DNA of 64,000 nt from Myxococcus landrumus (GTDB taxonomy: Bacteria; Myxococcota; Myxococcia; Myxococcales; Myxococcaceae), in the NCBI RefSeq assembly GCF_017301635.1, contig NZ_CP071091.1, forward strand, positions 2,058,001-2,122,000, written 5' to 3'. A model generated the notes under the pieces. That model saw only the letters and a program-made list of their open reading frames with translations. It ran no database searches and was not told where the DNA came from. This document shows positions 54,445 through 63,122 of this stretch, piece by piece. How positions within the stretch are numbered: position 1 is the stretch's first letter; every line of letters begins with the position of its first letter. The position numbers and the translations under genes are program-made.

Positions 54445-55479
54445 GTGATCCAGGCCACCGGCACCCACCTGTTCACCTCACTCCTCCCTCTGGAGGAGGG
54501 CGAGCTCCTTCGCAACCCCCTGGTGGCCTGGGCGGCCTACGGAGAACCGTGCGACGGCAAAGCAGTGGTGTTGCTGCACGACCTGTCGCATTCGCACCAC
54601 GCAGTAGGGCCTGTGGAGGACTCCGCGTATCAGTCCTCTGGCTGGGCCCGTGAGCTGGTGGGGCCGGGGTTGCCGTTGGACCCCGACATCATGCCGGTCA
54701 TCGTCCCCGGGTTGCTGGGCAGCCCGTTCGGCAGCACGTCTCCGGCGACGGTGGACCTGGCCACGGGTGAGCGGCTGGGCCTGAGCCTGCCTCCGCTCAC
54801 GGTGCTCGACATGGCGCGAGGCGTGTCCGCGCTCTTGAGGGCCCGGGGGCTCAACCACGTGCGAGCCCTGGTGGGCGTGGGGCTGGGCGCGCAGGTGGCA
54901 CTGCGGCTCGCGGCCCTCTTCCCCGACCTGTCGGACGCGGTGGTGGCCATCGGCGCGGCGCGCGCGCTGCCGGAGGGCGTGCGCGAAAAGCTGGGCCTGG
55001 CGTGGCAACTGCTGCGCGCCGACCCGGACTTTCGCGAGGGGCTCTACGAACCCGACGCCATGCCTCGCAAGACGATGCGGCGGCTGCGACTGGACTTCCA
55101 GAAGCTGCTGTATGGGCGCGAGTACCTGTCACGGCGTCACGCGGACTCAGAGGCGGTCCGCACCGCGCTCGAGGCGGAGGCCGAGTCCTTCTCGGAGACC
55201 TTCGATGCCTCCTCGTGGGCGACGCTGTGCTCGGCCTACGCGGGCTGCGATGTGGCGGATTGCTTCGCGCAGATTCGCGCGCGGGTGCTGCTGGTGGCGG
55301 GCAACTCGGACGTGCTGGCCCCGGTGAACCGGGTGCGGGACACGTACCACCTGCTCAGTGCCGCGGGCGTGAGCGCTCGGATGGTGGAGCTTCCCGGGCC
55401 CGGAGACCACGGCGCGCTGCTGACGGATTCGGAGCGACTGCGGGCGCCGCTGGGAGACTTCCTGCGGCGCGTGGGCTGA
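54445..55479 (+). CDS. MetX-like alpha/beta-hydrolase with missing nucleophile
   Basis: 344 aa, GTG start. The layout is that of homoserine O-acyltransferases and related hydrolases: 'AVVLLHDLSHSHH' (~40, oxyanion area), 'VIVPGLLGSPFGSTSP' (~85), 'VRALVGVGLGAQVALRLAALFP' in halves (~138), 'VLLVAGNSDVLAP' (~282, Asp) and 'PGPGDHGALL' (~318, His). At the nucleophile elbow the expected G-x-S-x-G is G-V-G-L-G, so Ser is absent. It is probably not an active acyltransferase by the standard mechanism. Cytoplasmic; 52 bp from the divergent membrane-protein gene. Confidence 0.85.
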   Translation: MIQATGTHLFTSLLPLEEGELLRNPLVAWAAYGEPCDGKAVVLLHDLSHSHHAVGPVEDSAYQSSGWARELVGPGLPLDPDIMPVIVPGLLGSPFGSTSPATVDLATGERLGLSLPPLTVLDMARGVSALLRARGLNHVRALVGVGLGAQVALRLAALFPDLSDAVVAIGAARALPEGVREKLGLAWQLLRADPDFREGLYEPDAMPRKTMRRLRLDFQKLLYGREYLSRRHADSEAVRTALEAEAESFSETFDASSWATLCSAYAGCDVADCFAQIRARVLLVAGNSDVLAPVNRVRDTYHLLSAAGVSARMVELPGPGDHGALLTDSERLRAPLGDFLRRVG

Positions 55480-55491
55480 GCGAGCGGAAAG

Positions 55492-56130
55492 CTACTCGCG
55501 AGGCTGCGGCGCGGAGAGCTTCCCGCGCAGCGCGCCCACCAGCATGCTGATGGCAATCTCGTTGTTGCCACCGTGCGGGATGATGATGTCCGCGAAGTGC
55601 TTGGACGGCTCCACGAAGCCCATGTGCATGGGGCGCACGTGGCGCAGGTACTGGCTGACGACGTGGTCGAAGTCGCGGCCCCGGTCCTTGATGTCTCGGG
55701 TGAGGCGCCGGAGGATTCGCAGGTCGTCGTCCGCGTCGACGTAGATCTTCACGTCCATCTCATCGCGCACTTCCTTCATGTGAAGGACGAGGATGCCCTC
55801 GATGAGGATGATGTCACCCGGGTCCACGCCCATGGTGCGGGGCTGACGCGACGAGGTGACGAAGTCGTAGACCGGCTTCTGGATGGGACGTCCCGCCTTC
55901 AACTCGCGGAGGTGTCGCACCAGCAACTCAATGTCGAACGCATCGGGATGGTCGAAGTTGACCTCCCGGCGGTCGGCAATCGGCAGGTCCTTCAGGTCCC
56001 GGTAGTACGAGTCCTGATCAATGAAGGCCACGCGGCAATCGGCAAGTGCCTCACGGACCTTTCGGGCGACGGTGGTCTTGCCGGACGCGGTGCCACCCGC
56101 GATTCCGATAACGAGGGGTGACGACGTCAT
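55492..56130 (-). CDS. udk: Uridine kinase
   Basis: 212 aa. P-loop 'GIAGGTASGKTTVA' (~9), substrate motifs 'IDQDSYYRDL' (~36), 'NFDHPDAFD' (~57), 'KPVYDF' (~85), 'ILIEGILVL' (~107) and lid 'RRLTRDIKDRGR' (~140). It phosphorylates uridine and cytidine with ATP or GTP in pyrimidine salvage, as a cytoplasmic tetramer. Normal length. It lies 11 bp after the MNIO gene and probably shares its transcript. Confidence 0.96.
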   Translation of the reverse strand: MTSSPLVIGIAGGTASGKTTVARKVREALADCRVAFIDQDSYYRDLKDLPIADRREVNFDHPDAFDIELLVRHLRELKAGRPIQKPVYDFVTSSRQPRTMGVDPGDIILIEGILVLHMKEVRDEMDVKIYVDADDDLRILRRLTRDIKDRGRDFDHVVSQYLRHVRPMHMGFVEPSKHFADIIIPHGGNNEIAISMLVGALRGKLSAPQPRE

Positions 56131-56141
56131 TGCGGCGCGAC

Positions 56142-57839
56142 CTACCCTACCGGACGAACCTGTGCAAGGGGGCGATCCACTCCAGATGTATCACCCAGGC
56201 GGATCAGCCGGTGCCAAAGGCCCTCGGCGAGCACCTCCGGGGGCACGGATTCCACCGGCCGAGGCCGCGAGCCCAGCTCCCGAAGCAGCTCCGCCAGCCC
56301 CCTCGAAACGTTCAGCACCTCATGGCCCGGGGCCTTCCGTCGGACGGCGAAGCTCCAGGGCTCCGAGCCTGGGCGCCGCGCCACCTGAGCCAGCGCCTCC
56401 AGCCCCGACAGGTCCAGGTCCCCGCAGGCCCACGCACGGGCGGTGAGATGCCTGCGCACAGTGCGCGCCGCGAAGACCAGCTCGGAGAGATTCACGGGGA
56501 AGCTGGCGGGACGGACGTCGTCCATCAGCCCCACCTGCCCGGGCGCCGGAGGGGGTGCGGCCTTCATGAAGGCGGTGGGGACGAGCATCTCCAGGCTCAG
56601 GACGGCGGAGGCACCGTCATCGGGTTGCTCCCGCAACCGGCGCATCGCCCAGGCCGAGAAGACCTGTGTCAACGAGCGCCCTCCCCCTTCGAACAGGTTC
56701 CGGTACTCCTTCGAGGCCGTGAAGGTGGCCAACTGCTCCCGGGTCCCCGCGAGCAGCAGCCGTGATAGCGGCCAGTCCTTATCCAGCGTCTCGGCCACCA
56801 CGGCCAGGCGGAAGTCCTGGTCCGCGAGGGTCCCCTCCGGGTCCTCGACCTTCTCCGCGGACACGACCGCGTGGCCCGCATCGAAGAGCTCCCACGGACG
56901 GCTGTCTCCGGTGAGTGGAGGCACGGCGAGGGACTCAGGGGGACGCAGGTGCAGCGGAGGACGGGCGCCCTGGGGAACCATCCGACGCAGCCGCTTCAGG
57001 GAGAGCTGGGCCACCTCGGGCGGATGACCATCGCCCTCGAAGGTGACAGCCCTGAGCGAGGGACAACGCGGCAACACCGACTCCAAAAGATGGAACAGCT
57101 CCTCGCGCACGGGCTGCGAGTGGTCATCCACGTAGAAGGCACGTGCGCCTCGCCGAGACACGACACCACCGGCGATGTGAATCTCGACCACCTGCTCGAG
57201 CGGGAAGCCATCGAGTCCCGCGTCCAAGGGCAGGCCCGAGGAGAGCTGGTGGCTGAAGAGGTGCCCCAGGTCCAACAGCAGCGGCAGGCCCGTGCGGGCA
57301 TGCAGCTTCGCCATGAAGTCGAGGACGTGCCACTGGCCCCGCCGCGTCATGACCGCGGGATTCTCCAGCACGAGGGGCATGGAGAGGTGCGACTGGACAT
57401 GGAGCGCATGGGCCGCGCAGTCGGCCAGCCCTGCATCGTTGAACGGGGGGGAGATGTACAGGTAGCCCGGGAAGGGCTGGCTCCGCGAGTGCCACCACCC
57501 TACGTCGTTGCCCACCCACGGGCTGCCCACGGCGCGGGCATGGGCATCCAGCGCCTTGAGCGCCGAGACGGGCTCGAGCTCCGGTCCCCACAGGTTGAGG
57601 TGCACGGGGTGGAAGAGCACGGGGACGTCAGTGCGCCGGCTCCACATCTCGGAGAACAGGCTCGCCTGGGTGCGCGCCTCGTCGAGGGAGAGCGGCGCGC
57701 TGTACTCGACGAAGTCGAAGAAGCCCGGAGCGGAGTCCAGCAGTCGGTACGGCTGCGGCACATCCGAGGTGCTCAGGTTGCTGCTCAGCCCCAGGCCCCG
57801 CCAGGGCAACGTCCATGCATCCGAAACAGCCTGCGTCAT
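56142..57839 (-). CDS. Extended MNIO (DUF692) family protein
   Basis: 565 aa from the ATG at 57839. Residues ~10-290 match the multinuclear non-haem iron DUF692 family: 'GLGLSSNL', 'FDFVEYSAPL' (~42), 'LFHPVHLNLWG' (~75), 'GNDVGWWH' (~110), 'LVLENPAVM' (Glu159, Asn160), 'LLLDLGHLF' (Asp190), 'VEIHIAGG' (His221), 'YVDDHSQPV' (~236) and 'VTFEGDG' (Glu268). Many members modify peptide cysteines with a partner protein. The extra ~275 C-terminal residues are alpha-helical and could be the partner domain fused in; I do not recognise them. No small peptide precursor is visible nearby. The gene lies between a phytase-like gene and udk. Confidence 0.86.
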   Translation of the reverse strand: MTQAVSDAWTLPWRGLGLSSNLSTSDVPQPYRLLDSAPGFFDFVEYSAPLSLDEARTQASLFSEMWSRRTDVPVLFHPVHLNLWGPELEPVSALKALDAHARAVGSPWVGNDVGWWHSRSQPFPGYLYISPPFNDAGLADCAAHALHVQSHLSMPLVLENPAVMTRRGQWHVLDFMAKLHARTGLPLLLDLGHLFSHQLSSGLPLDAGLDGFPLEQVVEIHIAGGVVSRRGARAFYVDDHSQPVREELFHLLESVLPRCPSLRAVTFEGDGHPPEVAQLSLKRLRRMVPQGARPPLHLRPPESLAVPPLTGDSRPWELFDAGHAVVSAEKVEDPEGTLADQDFRLAVVAETLDKDWPLSRLLLAGTREQLATFTASKEYRNLFEGGGRSLTQVFSAWAMRRLREQPDDGASAVLSLEMLVPTAFMKAAPPPAPGQVGLMDDVRPASFPVNLSELVFAARTVRRHLTARAWACGDLDLSGLEALAQVARRPGSEPWSFAVRRKAPGHEVLNVSRGLAELLRELGSRPRPVESVPPEVLAEGLWHRLIRLGDTSGVDRPLAQVRPVG

Positions 57840-57861
57840 GCGGCGGAACCTAATCCACCGC

Positions 57862-58752
57862 TCATGGCTTTGGCTCGGAGTTGGTGAGCCGCCGAGCAAG
57901 CCACTCCTCCCACCCCAGTGGCCCGCCTCCGGGATTCTCTCGTGCGTATTCGTGGAATCGAGCGAGGAAGACCCGCCGCTCGGCGATGAAAGGCGCCTTG
58001 GGGCTGGAGGGGTCCGCCGCCTTGCGCAGGTCATAGCCCCCCAGCCGAGCCTGGCGATCCAACAAGGCGTCCAGCGAGAGGTGCTGGGCGTTGTGAAGCA
58101 TGTCGAGCAGACACATGAACGTGGCGGTCCGTCCCTTGCCTCCTCGGCAGTGCAGGTGCAGATGGGCTCGCTCGTCCAGCCCGCGCACCCACTGGATGAA
58201 GCCATCCACGATGGTGTCCCGAGGGCGCGTGTGGTCGGTGACGGGGAGCCGAGCATAGCGGCCTGGAGGGAGGTCGAAGGCACGCGCCTCGTCCATCACC
58301 GTGCGGCACTCCCAATCACGGGAGGACGGAGGTGCACGCCCCTTCACTCCCGCCACATCACTCACCCGCACGCGAGACGACCGGGAGAGCAGGAGCAGGC
58401 GCTGACGTTCGAGCGCCTGTGCCTCCTCATCGGACAGCCCGGCGGCGCCCCAGTTGGATTCGGCGTACCAGCTCACCGCCGCGCCGTTCAGGAAGCCATG
58501 GGACTCCTGACGGAGGTCCACGACATGGAGCAGCTCCCGAGGCACCTCCTCGAGCCGCCGCACGACGTCTTGATATCCAGCGACCGAGAGCTGCGCGCTC
58601 CCCGAGCAACGCAGCACCTCCAGCCCTCGCGTCTCCAGCCCACCCATGGCCGGAAGCAGCGTCGTCGACCGGAACTGGCGAGCCTCCGCGCCGTCGTCAT
58701 CGAGCACGAGCGGAGCGGAGGATGCATCGGCGGCCATCGGAGGGATGCGCAT
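57862..58752 (-). CDS. PTP-like (cysteine) phytase / inositol-phosphate phosphatase
   Basis: 296 aa, ATG with GGGAG upstream. The P-loop of protein-tyrosine-phosphatase fold is 'HCRGGKGRTATF' (~210, nucleophilic Cys), with the general-acid region 'VTDHTRPRD' (~175) and a signature 'VVDLRQESHGFLNG' (~78) typical of bacterial cysteine phytases (PhyA of Selenomonas type) and paladin-like proteins. The expected role is removal of phosphate from inositol polyphosphates or similar. No signal peptide is visible, so the enzyme may act inside the cell. First of a probable operon with the MNIO protein and udk. Confidence 0.85.
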   Translation of the reverse strand: MRIPPMAADASSAPLVLDDDGAEARQFRSTTLLPAMGGLETRGLEVLRCSGSAQLSVAGYQDVVRRLEEVPRELLHVVDLRQESHGFLNGAAVSWYAESNWGAAGLSDEEAQALERQRLLLLSRSSRVRVSDVAGVKGRAPPSSRDWECRTVMDEARAFDLPPGRYARLPVTDHTRPRDTIVDGFIQWVRGLDERAHLHLHCRGGKGRTATFMCLLDMLHNAQHLSLDALLDRQARLGGYDLRKAADPSSPKAPFIAERRVFLARFHEYARENPGGGPLGWEEWLARRLTNSEPKP

Positions 58753-58825
58753 CTCACGCGACTCCCAGCAAGAGTGAGCTCTCAGAATCGCATCGCGCGC
58801 GCATCACCGTGGCTCCCGTCAGGGG

Positions 58826-60598
58826 TCAGAATCCAGTGGGCAACTCCGCGAAGGATGCAAGCCGCTCCCACTCCTCATACTCGCGAATGACCTGACTGTT
58901 CTGGCCTTCTTCCCATCTCTCCACGTCGGGGGCCGTGATATCCACATCGGTCGTTGTATTCCACCGAGGAATGATCGCATCCGGAAAGGATGCCAGCGCC
59001 TCCTGTCGTGCCCTGGCGAGGTCGGCCTTGAGCGCGCGGTGCACGGACCAACCTTTCCGCCCGAAGAGCCGGATGCACTGCGCCCAGAAGTCGCGCACAT
59101 TCGTCTTGCCCGCGGGCGAGGATTCCAGAGCAGCACGCCATGCGACGTCCGTGTCATCGGTGTTGGACAGAATGGCGGACAAGTCCCGGTCGCGATCCAC
59201 CGCGGTGCCTTGAAACGTCTCAAACAGCGTGTGAAAGCCACTCACCCGCTTGTCATAGTACAGCCGCCACAACACGGAATAGCCCGCGGAGATGACAAGC
59301 CCTATGGGAATATTGGCGAGCCCGGGCAACGTCCCCGCGAGACTGCACCATGCCAGGATGCGCCCCTGATTGTGACCCGAAGTCCCCGCATAGAGCGGCG
59401 CGAGCATCAGCCTGGACGAGACCACATTGGGACACAACTCGTTGCGCGACCAACCCGACGCAAAGGGGAAGATGTCATTGAACCCCTGTCCGGGGTCATG
59501 CGGCACCGCGGACTCGTGCTCCTTCTGTTCCACCTCCCAGCATTCAATTCCAGTCGTATCAGCAGACAAGGCACTCAGTTTGTTTTCCTTGAACTGGATC
59601 CGGCAGTGCTTGGACTCAAGCTTCCCCTTGAGCATGATTCGCGCAAGGTCGCTGATGAGGACCTGATATCGCACCACCGGCGGCAACATCCGCCAACGGC
59701 GATACTCCGCTCCAGCCTCAAGGCCCATGAACGTATTAAGTGTTCCTGCCTCGACGCTCGCCCGCGTATCAACGGAATCATTCAAGGCATCGTGAATGGC
59801 CCCGAGGACTCGAAGTCTCGCGAAATCCTCGCTGACCTTCTCCGTAGGGCGCCCTCGGAGGTAATAGGGCAGATACTCCCAACTGCTGTATGTGGGCGCG
59901 GGGGTGCGCGTATTGTCTTGCAAGGCCGCCGCGGCGGCCTTGAGCATCTGGCGTTGAAACGCGGCCAACCCAGGGCTGCGGAGCAGTGACAGCACAGCAA
60001 TCTTCTCGATGCCTCGGGAGGGCCAGGACGTGACCTCGCCCACGAGGGCACGCGCGGCTTCCGTCACGTTGCGATAGATTTGAATCCGGTCCCGCCGCCC
60101 CGCGACGTTCAAGCCCGTGAAGAAGGCCTTCGAGCTCTGCGTGTTCAAGTCCGACTGAGCAAGCCCCAGCTTCTTCCAAACTTTCTCGAACTGCCCGTCA
60201 CCACCATCCACCGTGCTCCGATGCGCCTTGACATTGCCTTTGCCGATATTTCCTGACAGCGGACTCAGCCAGATCTTGAGCTGCTTCTCGTAGTGGCTCT
60301 GGACGTCGTCCGAGACGAAGGCGTCCCCCTGAAGCTTGAAGTCGACGTCCCACACCCGGGAGGCGCGATCCATCAGCGCCTGGCACACCACGTCCTTCTC
60401 CGCCACCTGGAGCAGGCGTTTCCCGAACGCCATGGGCTCGGAATCAATCGCATACCAGGGAACGACAACCCGATCACTCTCTGGAAGCTTCTTGAATTTC
60501 GCCGTGTACTTCGTGGTCTCATCCAAGGAGACGAGGTTCTTGATCCGCTTCGTGATGACCTCGTCCGTCTCACTGCTGGACCTCAAGAAAATCAGCAT
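58826..60598 (-). CDS. Unknown large protein, paralogue A
   Basis: 590 aa from the ATG at 60598. Alpha-helical, no signal or transmembrane segment, cytoplasmic as predicted. It shares long identical or near-identical stretches with the next upstream gene, e.g. 'MLIFLRSS' at the N-terminus, 'KQLKIWLSPLSGN', 'GEVTSWPSR', 'YRRWRMLPPVVRYQVLISDLARI' in parts and 'LYAGTSGHNQGRILAW'. It ends ~100 residues earlier than that copy. The DNA is visibly less GC-rich than the paralogue (one aligned 60 bp line ~50% versus ~63%), which suggests a different history. No family recognised. Preceded by a direct repeat at 60692. Confidence 0.8.
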   Translation of the reverse strand: MLIFLRSSSETDEVITKRIKNLVSLDETTKYTAKFKKLPESDRVVVPWYAIDSEPMAFGKRLLQVAEKDVVCQALMDRASRVWDVDFKLQGDAFVSDDVQSHYEKQLKIWLSPLSGNIGKGNVKAHRSTVDGGDGQFEKVWKKLGLAQSDLNTQSSKAFFTGLNVAGRRDRIQIYRNVTEAARALVGEVTSWPSRGIEKIAVLSLLRSPGLAAFQRQMLKAAAAALQDNTRTPAPTYSSWEYLPYYLRGRPTEKVSEDFARLRVLGAIHDALNDSVDTRASVEAGTLNTFMGLEAGAEYRRWRMLPPVVRYQVLISDLARIMLKGKLESKHCRIQFKENKLSALSADTTGIECWEVEQKEHESAVPHDPGQGFNDIFPFASGWSRNELCPNVVSSRLMLAPLYAGTSGHNQGRILAWCSLAGTLPGLANIPIGLVISAGYSVLWRLYYDKRVSGFHTLFETFQGTAVDRDRDLSAILSNTDDTDVAWRAALESSPAGKTNVRDFWAQCIRLFGRKGWSVHRALKADLARARQEALASFPDAIIPRWNTTTDVDITAPDVERWEEGQNSQVIREYEEWERLASFAELPTGF

Positions 60599-60691
60599 CG
60601 CGTCGCGCCGCTCCTTCCAGCGTGACGCACTGAGCAAGCCCCGTACCCAGCCCCGTGAACCGTGGGGCCTCCAGCCGGGACACACGCCCCC

Positions 60692-60729
60692 GCGTCCAGA
60701 CGCAACGCGGCTGCGTCCGGACGCAACGC
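60692..60729. promoter_or_regulatory. Direct repeat with palindrome upstream of paralogue A
   Basis: Two tandem copies, 21 bp apart, of GCGTCCRGACGC followed by AACGC(GGCT). The second is the perfect 12 bp palindrome GCGTCCGGACGC (60713-60724). Begins 94 bp before the gene start, exactly as in the paralogue at 62976. Candidate operator read in a two-turn spacing. Confidence 0.6.
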
Positions 60730-60812
60730 AAGCCTCGCCTTCCGGCAATCCCGCCTAGAACCCCCAGAACGAAGCCACTTCACCGAGAGTCCAAGAAGCA
60801 AGCAACAACTCT

Positions 60813-62882
60813 TCAGTCCACCTCGTCGGGGTTCAGCGCCATGGAGGACGCCGCCTGGACGACCGGTCCCATGATCATCCTTCGAGGCCCGCTCCCATCA
60901 CTCGCTAGCTTGTCGAACATCCAGCGGATGTGTTTGACCTGCTCATCGCGCTTCTCGCGCTCCTCCATGTCCGTTGTCTTGTCACTCGCGTTCTTCACGA
61001 GCCACTTGTTGAAGAGCTTCTTCATCACGGGGTCGCCCATGTACTGGTCCACCCCCAGGACAGCCGCGATGTCGACCTGGAACTGCAAGCGGTCCTTCGC
61101 CGAGAGCTCAGGGACCTGCTCCGGCTTGAAGAGCACCAGGGAGCTCATCACGGAGCCTGAGACGTCCTTGGGCACGGGCGGATTCTCGGCGAGGCGTCGC
61201 CACTCCGCGTACTCGCGCAATACCGCCGCGTTCTGCTCGGGCGTCCAGACGTCCACCTCGGGGGCCGTGCGGTCCACCTCGCCCGTCGTGTTCCATCGCG
61301 GAATCACCGCGCCAGGGCAGGCCTCGAGCGCCGCCCGACGCGCCGCCGCCGTCGCGGCCTTGAGCTCCCGATGGAACGACGGCCCCCGCTTTCCGAAGAG
61401 CCGGACGCACTCCGACCAGAACGCCCGCACATCCGTCGTCCCCGTCAGCGAAGTGGCAAGGACCGCGCTCCACACGGCATCCTCCGGAGGCCGGGGCACA
61501 CCGCCCAGATTCCGCACCGTGGTGTCCACGTGAGTGCCTTGGAAGGTCTCGAACAGCGTGTGAAAGCCGCTCACCCGCTTGTCGTAATACAGCCGCCACA
61601 GCACGGAGTAGCCCGCGGAGATGACCAACCCCAGGGGGATGTTGGCGAGCGCGGGCAATGTCGGCACCAGGGCGCGCCAGGCCAGGATGCGCCCCTGGTT
61701 GTGTCCCGACGTCCCGGCATACAGCGGCGCGAGCATCAACCGGGACGAGACCACGTTCGGACACAGCTCATTGCGCGTCCAACCCGCGGCGAAAGGGAAC
61801 GCCTTCCCCGGATTATGAGGCGTCGCACTGGCGTGCTCGGTCATCCCAGCGGCCCAGCCCCCATAGCCCCCCAGGTTGTCTGGCAAACCATCGAGCCGGG
61901 CTGCGCCGAATTCGACCCGCCAATGTCTGCTCTCTTGCTTGCCCCCCGGAAGGATGCGCGCCAGGTCGCTGATGAGGACCTGATACCTCACCACCGGAGG
62001 CAGCATCCTCCAACGGCGATACTCCGCCCCCGCCGCGAGCCCCTTGAACGTATTGACCGCCGCCCGGTCCACGCTCGCGCGCGTGGCAGCGGAGTCATCC
62101 AAGGCGTCATGAATGGCCCCCAGGACGCGAGGCCCGGCGACGTCCGCCGCCACGGTCTCCAACGGCGCGCCCCGCAGGTAGTACGGCAGGTACTCCCACT
62201 TCGTGTGGTCCGGCACGAGGGTGTTCGTCCTGAACGCCGTCGCCACGACCTCCAGCATCTGGAGCTGGTGTGCGGCCAGTCCGGGACTCCGGAGCAGCGA
62301 CAACACCGCGATCTTCTCGATGGTGCGTGAGGGCCACGAGGTGACCTCCCCCACGAGGGCTCGCGCCGCTTCCACCACGTTGCGATAGATTTGAATGCGG
62401 TCTCGTCGGCCCGCGACGTTCAACTCCTTGAAGAAGTCCGACGCCGCCAGCAGGCGCAGCGTGGCCTGGCTGAGCCCGTAGGTACTCCAGAGCCTCGCGT
62501 ACTGCGCGTCGACCGTGTCGCGGTGCGCATCGCGGCTGCCCAGGTTCCCCGACAGCGGACTCAGCCAGATCTTGAGCTGCTTCACATAGTGCTTCTGCAC
62601 GTCCGCCGTGACGAAGGCGTCGTCGCGAATCGAGAAGTCGACGCCCCACGTCGTCGTCGCACGAGACAGGAGCGCGCGACACACCCGGTCCGCCGCCGCC
62701 ACGCGAAGCAGCCGCCTTCCGAAGTCCATCGGGTCCGCGTCGATGGCGTACCAGGGGATGACGGTCCGCACAGCATTCGCGAGCGGCGGGTACTGCGTCG
62801 TGTAGCTCGCGACGGTGACCTCATCGAGGGCCGTCGTGATGACCGCGTTCGTGTCCGCGCTGGACCTCAAGAAGATCAGCAT
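60813..62882 (-). CDS. Unknown large protein, paralogue B
   Basis: 689 aa from the ATG at 62882. Same layout as paralogue A over ~590 residues, with shared blocks 'RRDRIQIYRNV', 'VLSLLRSPGLAA', 'RNELCPNVVSSRLMLAPLYAG', 'GYSVLWRLYYDKRVSGFHTLF' and 'IPRWNTT'. A ~100-residue C-terminal extension is specific to this copy, helical with charged 'EEREKRDEQVKHI'. No signal, membrane or known catalytic motif; possible catalytic His in 'TSGHNQGRI' is only a guess. The pair is a tandem duplication with a conserved upstream segment. Confidence 0.8.
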   Translation of the reverse strand: MLIFLRSSADTNAVITTALDEVTVASYTTQYPPLANAVRTVIPWYAIDADPMDFGRRLLRVAAADRVCRALLSRATTTWGVDFSIRDDAFVTADVQKHYVKQLKIWLSPLSGNLGSRDAHRDTVDAQYARLWSTYGLSQATLRLLAASDFFKELNVAGRRDRIQIYRNVVEAARALVGEVTSWPSRTIEKIAVLSLLRSPGLAAHQLQMLEVVATAFRTNTLVPDHTKWEYLPYYLRGAPLETVAADVAGPRVLGAIHDALDDSAATRASVDRAAVNTFKGLAAGAEYRRWRMLPPVVRYQVLISDLARILPGGKQESRHWRVEFGAARLDGLPDNLGGYGGWAAGMTEHASATPHNPGKAFPFAAGWTRNELCPNVVSSRLMLAPLYAGTSGHNQGRILAWRALVPTLPALANIPLGLVISAGYSVLWRLYYDKRVSGFHTLFETFQGTHVDTTVRNLGGVPRPPEDAVWSAVLATSLTGTTDVRAFWSECVRLFGKRGPSFHRELKAATAAARRAALEACPGAVIPRWNTTGEVDRTAPEVDVWTPEQNAAVLREYAEWRRLAENPPVPKDVSGSVMSSLVLFKPEQVPELSAKDRLQFQVDIAAVLGVDQYMGDPVMKKLFNKWLVKNASDKTTDMEEREKRDEQVKHIRWMFDKLASDGSGPRRMIMGPVVQAASSMALNPDEVD

Positions 62883-62975
62883 GTCGTCGCGTCGCCCCTT
62901 CCAAGGCGGCGCCTACAGCAAGCGCCATACCCGCATGCCTTCCGGAAGGGGGAGCCCGCCACGACCCGAGCGGTG

Positions 62976-63003
62976 GCGTCCGGACGCAACGCGGCTGCGT
63001 CCG
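62976..63003. promoter_or_regulatory. Direct repeat with palindrome upstream of paralogue B
   Basis: Starts with the palindrome GCGTCCGGACGC (62976-62987), then AACGCGGCT, then a partial second copy GCGTCCG. Distance to the gene start is 94 bp, as for paralogue A. The intervening leader also resembles that of A (CGTCGCGYCG near the start, then CTTCCA and AGCAAGC). Confidence 0.6.
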
Positions 63004-63122
63004 CGATGAACGCCAACACCTCGGCACGTCGCACTCAACGACACGACGGAGGCTCGGGAACCTTTCGCCATGGGTTGCTGTCCCACTCCCCAGCGAATCC
63101 TTCCTGAACCTGGAGGCAGTGA

